Assembly (NCBI GenBank): GCA_003117195.1
Contig: BDSI01000164.1
Span: forward strand, 173,628-237,627
Reading direction: 5' to 3'
DNA length: 64,000 bases
Source: Eudorina sp. 2006-703-Eu-15
Taxonomy: Eukaryota; Chlorophyta; Chlorophyceae; Chlamydomonadales; Volvocaceae
In this document: positions 59,347 to 64,000 of the stretch, piece after piece
How positions within the stretch are numbered: position 1 is the stretch's first letter
Layout: every line of letters starts with the position of its first letter
Position numbers and translations under genes: made by a program
The notes under the pieces: generated by a model
Databases searched by the model: none
What the model saw: only the letters and a program-made list of their open reading frames with translations
Told to the model about the DNA's origin: nothing

Positions 59347-59351
59347 TGTAA
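59347..59351 (+). terminator. Candidate poly(A) signal TGTAA downstream of the array
   Basis: TGTAA about 120 bp past the stop at 59226, in the sense needed for a transcript crossing the array. Confidence 0.35.
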
Positions 59352-60230
59352 CATGCTGGGCGGAGGAGCGAGAGAGGGGAAGAGGGGGACGATGACGGGA
59401 GTGTCCTGAAGGGACCATTGCCGAATGCGGCAACTGTGATGTGATCGATTTCGGGGGAGAGGGGCGTAAGGGGCCTCTGTCCCCTCGCTCTCAACCAAGG
59501 GCGCGCGCCCGATCCCTGAGGTATGTGTGTGAATCGTTACATATCTGCCGGGCCAACGCTGGCCCGTTTGTGTGTGTGTGTTTGTGCGGGGAAGGGGGGA
59601 AGAGGGAAAACTGGTTGCAGGGAGGGGAGAATCCCCTGGAGGTGTGGGACAGGACCATCGCCGTCAGCCACCGACGGGAAACGACTGTGATGCCACAAGG
59701 CCCATATCTTACAGTTCTGGACTCCTCGAGCATCCTTCTCCGCCGGCCAGAACGGAACGCAGCACACAAATACAGAGGGAACAGAGCGCAACGGAACCCG
59801 CCACGATGCACGTCTTGGACGGAACAGGGGGTTGGGTGGGAACGGGAGGTGGGAAAGGGGAGAGGGAAGGAGGGCGAATAAACTTCCTATCCGCAGCTGC
59901 AACTACACCAGCTACATCCATCGTGATGCGGGGTGATGCGCCCACCCCAGCCGGAAGCACAGGGATCGATGCCACATTATCACCACCACACCACCGCCAA
60001 CTACACCACCTCGCACCAACAGCACCAAGAACATCCGCAGTGGCAGAAGCAGCTGCAGCAGCCGTCACCGGACACACACCCGTCGGTCGGTCGGTCGGTC
60101 GGTCGATCAGTCGGTCGGTCGATCAGTCGGTCTTGCTAAAGGGAGGCGGTCCGCCAACACACCAAGCCTTGGGAGGACAGGCCTGACCCCAGGTAGGGCT
60201 TCTTTCAGCCAGGCACCACATCCGCCATTG
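59352..60230. other. Intergenic region with repeat remnants
   Basis: Contains dispersed-repeat copy 2 (59455-59566), a TG-rich stretch at about 59568-59590 and (TCGG)n at 60086-60130. No gene seen. Confidence 0.45.
59455..59566 (+). repeat. Dispersed repeat, copy 2 (block X then block Y)
   Basis: Block X GGGGCGTAAGGGGCCTCTGT, CCCCTCGCTCTCAACC and GGGCGCGCGCCCGATCCC, then TATGTGTGTG and block Y AATCGTTACATATCTGCCGG. Identical over most of the length to 22811-22965 but with the blocks in swapped order. Confidence 0.8.
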
Positions 60231-60239
60231 TATAAATAG
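60231..60239 (+). promoter_or_regulatory. Candidate TATA box TATAAATAG
   Basis: A perfect TATAAATAG in a GC-rich setting, followed by CA/CCA-rich sequence such as a 5' UTR could have. The next plus-strand ATG in an open frame is at 60329, about 90 bp downstream. Confidence 0.4.
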
Positions 60240-60328
60240 AAGCTACACCCACCCACCACACACGCACACACACCATCAACACCCACCTACCACACAATCA
60301 CAAGTTCTCGCGGCTCGATTCCTTGAAC

Positions 60329-60766
60329 ATGAACACACACACACACACACACACGTCCCAATCCCCCGTCCGTCACAAGAGCCACAAAAGATCCGCCGAG
60401 ACGGGAAGGCTTCGGATCCACACCGTCGTACACTCGCTGTGCCGATGCCTCCCCCCATACACACACATTATACACATACACGCGCCGCAACACGCTCTCA
60501 CCACCATCAACACCACCACCAACAGCAACAACACAGTTGGGGGGGACACAGTTTTGCACCATAGGCAGGCAAATATGCACTCCAGGTACGACAGTGTGTC
60601 CATCATTGTCGTATCCCGCTATGTTGCTCATTCGCTGTGGCATGCGCCTATAGCATGCAAGCAAGCAGCACATAACCATACACACCACCAAACCGCCGTA
60701 CTGCACCAAGAGTCTGCATTTTTCAGGAGGTCGATCACCCAACAGAGGGGTATGCGGCGCTGCTAA
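60329..60766 (+). CDS. Doubtful open frame downstream of a TATA box
   Basis: 145 codons from ATG 60329 (MNTHTHTHTSQSPVRHKSHK); no family recognised. The start overlaps a CA microsatellite, so openness is partly trivial. A donor-like CTCCAG|GTACGA at about 60586 and an acceptor CCTTTCAG|GTGCCGG at about 61041, followed by VITLGKYSGWQFWIFRTPW, could make a spliced gene. It is reported because of the TATA box upstream; a chance frame is equally likely. Confidence 0.18.
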   Translation: MNTHTHTHTSQSPVRHKSHKRSAETGRLRIHTVVHSLCRCLPPYTHIIHIHAPQHALTTINTTTNSNNTVGGDTVLHHRQANMHSRYDSVSIIVVSRYVAHSLWHAPIACKQAAHNHTHHQTAVLHQESAFFRRSITQQRGMRRC

Positions 60767-61865
60767 TTCCACCGTACGCCACAGAGCACTCTACGGCCCA
60801 GACCTGTACGGCACACAATGTCGTACACGTCACGATTGCCGCACCACGCTACACAGATGTAGGCGCGGACAGCACCCCTGGAGCACGCGGCGGTCACCCC
60901 TGCCCCAACTCGCTCCGGCGGCACAGCCCCCACAGTTGTACGGTGCCTCGCCCGTCTCTGCTTCACAGCCCCGAAACGCTGCGACGCGAATCTCCCTCCC
61001 CGTCATCGCCCCACACCCTCCCCCAACGCGCCTTTCAGGTGCCGGTCATCACCCTTGGGAAGTACTCTGGCTGGCAGTTTTGGATTTTTCGAACCCCCTG
61101 GAGGCCCCCCGCCCGAACGGCTCCCGCGCACCGCGCCTCCACACACCAACTTCCCCAATACGCGCGGGGGATCATCACCGCCACGGCCCCGCCTAATATA
61201 TTATATATCATCCCAATCCACGTGTGCGCACCGTATCTTGCCATGCCACGCGCATCGGCTGCACGGACACTACATGTGTAGATGTGTGTCGCAGTCGTAC
61301 TCGTCGTAGTACTGCCCTTTCAAAATTCCTGTTCGTGTCCTCGTTCGCCCTCCCTCGACCGATTGACCGGCCCAGCCAAACCGGCAGCCGCCGGGCCAGA
61401 CCTGGCCATTTGGGGCGCGTTGGACCACAACCGCCGCGCACCCACATGGCACCTGCCCTTCCTATCATGCACCCCCCTGCAACCTCCCGCCTGTACGTCC
61501 CCCCACCCTCTTATTCATATCGACCGATGCCCCGCCCGCCCTGCCCGCCCGCCCGCCCGCCCGCCCTGCCCGCCCGCCCGCCCCTCCTCTGGGCCGCTCG
61601 CCTAGGAGCGAGACACGGCGACGGGGGGCGGGCGGGCAGGCAGGTCCGCAGCTTATTTGGGCGCTAGAGCGCTGCCCAGGGGGGCGCCCTCCAACGAACT
61701 AATTCTAGGCGGAGAGCCAAGTAACCCGGTGGGACGGCGCTCCGCCCTCGGCGACGTGACACCCCCCCTGGAGTAGGGACGGGTACGGCTCTACCGCACC
61801 CTACCCGCAAGCTGCCGCGCACAAACACACCCGCATGCGGCCTCGGGGCGTCCCCAATGGTCAGC
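60767..61865. other. Intergenic / 3' UTR region
   Basis: Contains the possible exon at about 61041 described with the preceding frame, a CCCGCC run (61538-61580) and the expected 3' UTR of the riboflavin gene. Nothing else supported. Confidence 0.4.
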
Positions 61866-63719
61866 TCACGCACTGGCCGACGTGCCGTTGCCGCCCCCCG
61901 CCCCCGCGTCCGCCCCCGCCAGTGCGCCCACGGGCACCACCCGCCCGTTGTCGCCGTGGGCCAGACCCGCCGGCAGGTCCATGCCGCCCTTGGCGTAGGC
62001 GGTGGACACGGCCTGCAGTGGGACCGGGGACCGTCAGGGACCAGTGGACCGTCAGGGACCAGTGGACCGTCAGGGACGTGACAAACAGGAGAAGGCGGGT
62101 AGCATGACCATGCCGTGGGGGATCGGAAATTGGTTGACATATTCATACTGCGCTGCTGCCAGTGGGAGGAGAGGATGGGTGTGTGGATGGAGAAGAGAGT
62201 CTGCGCCGCGAGGAGAGGAGTCCAGCACCAGTTGTTACGGCGGCCTCGCGAGCCCCTCCCCCTCATCCGGGGGCCTGACCCGGCCGACCCCCAAAGCCCG
62301 CCCAGTCCCAATCCGCTCCGGATGAGAGGAGGATACGTCGACGAGGGAGCGAGGCGACCCTGCCTCCGTGGCCCCCCGCCCGGCCTCCTCCCCCCCCCCC
62401 ACCCCCACCTGGGTGGGCTCCCCGTCGTGGTCCCAGAAGCAAAAGTCCCCGTTGAGCTCCCCCTCGGCCTTCGCGGCGCCGGCCCCGTTGGCCTCCTCCC
62501 AGCCCGAGTCGCCGCCCTCGCTGTCCCCACTGCCGGACAGCATGTGCGCCATTCGGTCCCGCTTGGCCTCCAGGTAGCCCTGAAGGGGGGCGGGGGGGGG
62601 GGTAGGGAGAGGAGGGGAGAGGAGGGCGAGGGGGAGGAGGGGGGTTTGTAGGGAGAGGAGGGGAGAGGAGGGCGAGGGGGAGGGGGGGAAGCGTGTGTGT
62701 ATGTGCATGTGTGGCAAGGGGGGGTGCGGTCAGGTGGCCAGGTGTATGGGACCGTGTAGCCATACGATGAACCCCCCTATCCCCCCTATCCCTCTATGTA
62801 GCCTTCCTGGGACAGGGACCCCGGGTCGAGGACCCCCGGCTGCGGCCCACGGGACTTCCACCAGCTGGGCGGCTGCGACCCCGCGCACCCCTCACCGCTC
62901 CTGACCCCTCCTCATCCAGCCCGCCCAGCCCACCCGCCCAGCCAGCCAGCCCACCCACCTGGTTGTATTTGCCCGCCGCCACCAGACAGGGGATGCGACC
63001 CGTCACGTCGATGCCCAGCTTGGTGAGCACGTTGATCTTGCGGGGGTTGTTGGTCTGAGTGGGGGAGGAGGGGGAGGGAGGCGAGGAGGGGAGGGGGTGG
63101 AGGGAGGAGAGGAGGAGGAGGGGGAGGGGCAGGGGGGGGAGGGGGAGGGGGGGGAGGGGAGGTCGGGTCCACGAGGGTCGGGAGGGCAGCGAGGGCGGCG
63201 AGGGCGACGATGACGGATTGCAGAAGCAGGCGGCTCAGCACCAAGGTGGTGGTGATCGTGATGGTGATGGTGATGCGAGGCGGCGCGATGCAGGCTCCGG
63301 GTGACAGGTCCCGGACAGGTCCCGGACAGGAAATCTGGCGACATGGCCCCCAGCCTTCTACACACACCATCGCGGCCCGCGGGTCTTCCGGCATGCAGGA
63401 CCCAGGCTGGGCCCTCCCGCAAACCGCCACCACCATCCGCCCCGGTTTCATCCCCCCGCCCGCTTAGACTCCCCTAGACCCCCCTTCGTCAGCCAAGACA
63501 GCGAAATCGCGACGAGTCCCTGAGGCAGGGTAGTAGTCACCCTCCTCCCTCCCTCCCCCCACCCCGGTCCCCGCCCCCCCCCCCTAGCACCCCACTCACG
63601 ATGAGCCTGATGCTCTTTATGCCCAGGTCCCGCAGCATGTTCCGCACGCTGGTGTACTCGCGGCAGTCGTCCGGCAGCCCCAGCGCCCGGTTGGCGTCCA
63701 CCGTGTCCAGGCCTTGCTC
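61866..63719 (-). CDS. GTP cyclohydrolase II (RibA-type), C-terminal part
   Basis: GTP cyclohydrolase II opens the riboflavin pathway by turning GTP into 2,5-diamino-6-ribosylamino-pyrimidinone 5'-phosphate, formate and pyrophosphate. In algae it is plastid-located and often fused to RibB. Four exons in phase: 63600-63719, 62959-63054, 62409-62579 and 61866-62012, giving the last 177 residues. Family landmarks: [31 protein letters not shown] joined to [20 protein letters not shown], then YNQ joined to [14 protein letters not shown]. After this the protein carries a Gly/Asp/Glu-rich insert ([15 protein letters not shown]) and [13 protein letters not shown] short extension follows ([20 protein letters not shown], stop at 61866). 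The zinc-binding cysteines and GTP-binding core lie right of the window, so RibA alone and RibBA fusion cannot be told apart. The last intron has three GGACCGTCAGGGACCAGT-type repeats at 62031-62072. Confidence 0.9.
62116..62165 (+). repeat. Dispersed ATAGGAAATTGGTAGAC-type motif, copy 6
   Basis: Reads GGGGATCGGAAATTGGTTGA then CATATTCATACTGCGCTGCT. It lies in the last intron of the riboflavin gene and shares ACTGCGCTGCTGCCAG with copy 3. Confidence 0.65.
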
Positions 63720-63727
63720 CTGGGAGG

Positions 63728-64000
63728 GGAGGGGGGGAGGGGGAGGGGGGAAGGGGGAGGGGGAGGGGGGGGGGGGAGGGGGGGGGAGGGGAGGGGAGGG
63801 GGGGGAGGGGAGGGGGAGGGGGAGGGGGAGGGGAGGGGGAGGGGGAGGGGGAGGGGGAGGGGGAGGGGGAGGGGGAGGGGGAGGGGGAGGGGGAGGGGGA
63901 GGGGGAGGGGGAGGGGAGGGGGAGGGGAGGGGGAGGGGGAGGGGAGGGGGGGAGGGGGAGGGGGGGGGGAGGGGGAGGGGGAGGGGGGAAGGGGGAGGGG
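63728..64000 (+). repeat. G-rich GGGGGA/GGGGA tract reaching the window end
   Basis: Nearly pure G with single A every four to six bases. On the riboflavin gene strand it is a long CCCCCT pyrimidine tract ending at the acceptor of exon 63600-63719. It could form G-quadruplexes and is likely a weak point of the assembly. Confidence 0.95.

Overview
The window is nuclear DNA of a green alga, most likely a volvocine such as Volvox or Chlamydomonas. This rests on GC-rich coding sequence broken by many short introns, long Ala/Gly/Ser/Gln runs inside proteins, TGTAA poly(A) signals, an octotricopeptide-type gene and very long dinucleotide tracts. The species is inferred; no marker gene fixes it. I found no tRNA, rRNA or CRISPR array.

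Left part (1-17.3 kb). The 5' half of ABCE1/RLI, the ribosome-recycling ATPase, lies on the minus strand and runs off the left edge. Opposite it is a poorly conserved low-complexity gene (+). Next come a clean six-exon Alba-domain gene with an RGG tail (-) and a five-exon gene with a Tudor-like domain (+).

Middle (17.3-40.6 kb). A 5'-truncated LINE-type retrotransposon is followed by a large multi-exon octotricopeptide-like (OPR) gene (-). Its last intron carries a ~193-bp TG tract and a dispersed repeat. Then come an intronless conserved gene (-), a small two-exon gene (+) whose start lies in a diverged tandem duplication, and a J-domain gene (+) crossed by minisatellites.

Right part (40.6-64 kb). 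About 18 kb is one tandem array of a ~128-bp unit. Each unit looks like a complete 38-nt mini-exon plus a ~90-nt mini-intron, with donor GGGTAAGT, branch-like CTGAC and acceptor TTTGCTTGCAG. The mini-exon has no stop in any frame. An ATG-led exon sits at the left edge and an acidic open exon with a TGTAA signal at the right edge. This is the most unusual object in the window. After it come a second copy of the dispersed repeat, an orphan TATA box, and the C-terminal exons of GTP cyclohydrolase II (RibA-type, -), which runs off the right edge behind a long G-rich tract.

The genes do not form a pathway: translation recycling, RNA binding, organelle RNA metabolism, chaperone and riboflavin synthesis functions sit side by side, as is usual in a eukaryotic chromosome. 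Exon borders were set by reading GT/AG sites, codon phase and family conservation, with no transcript evidence.
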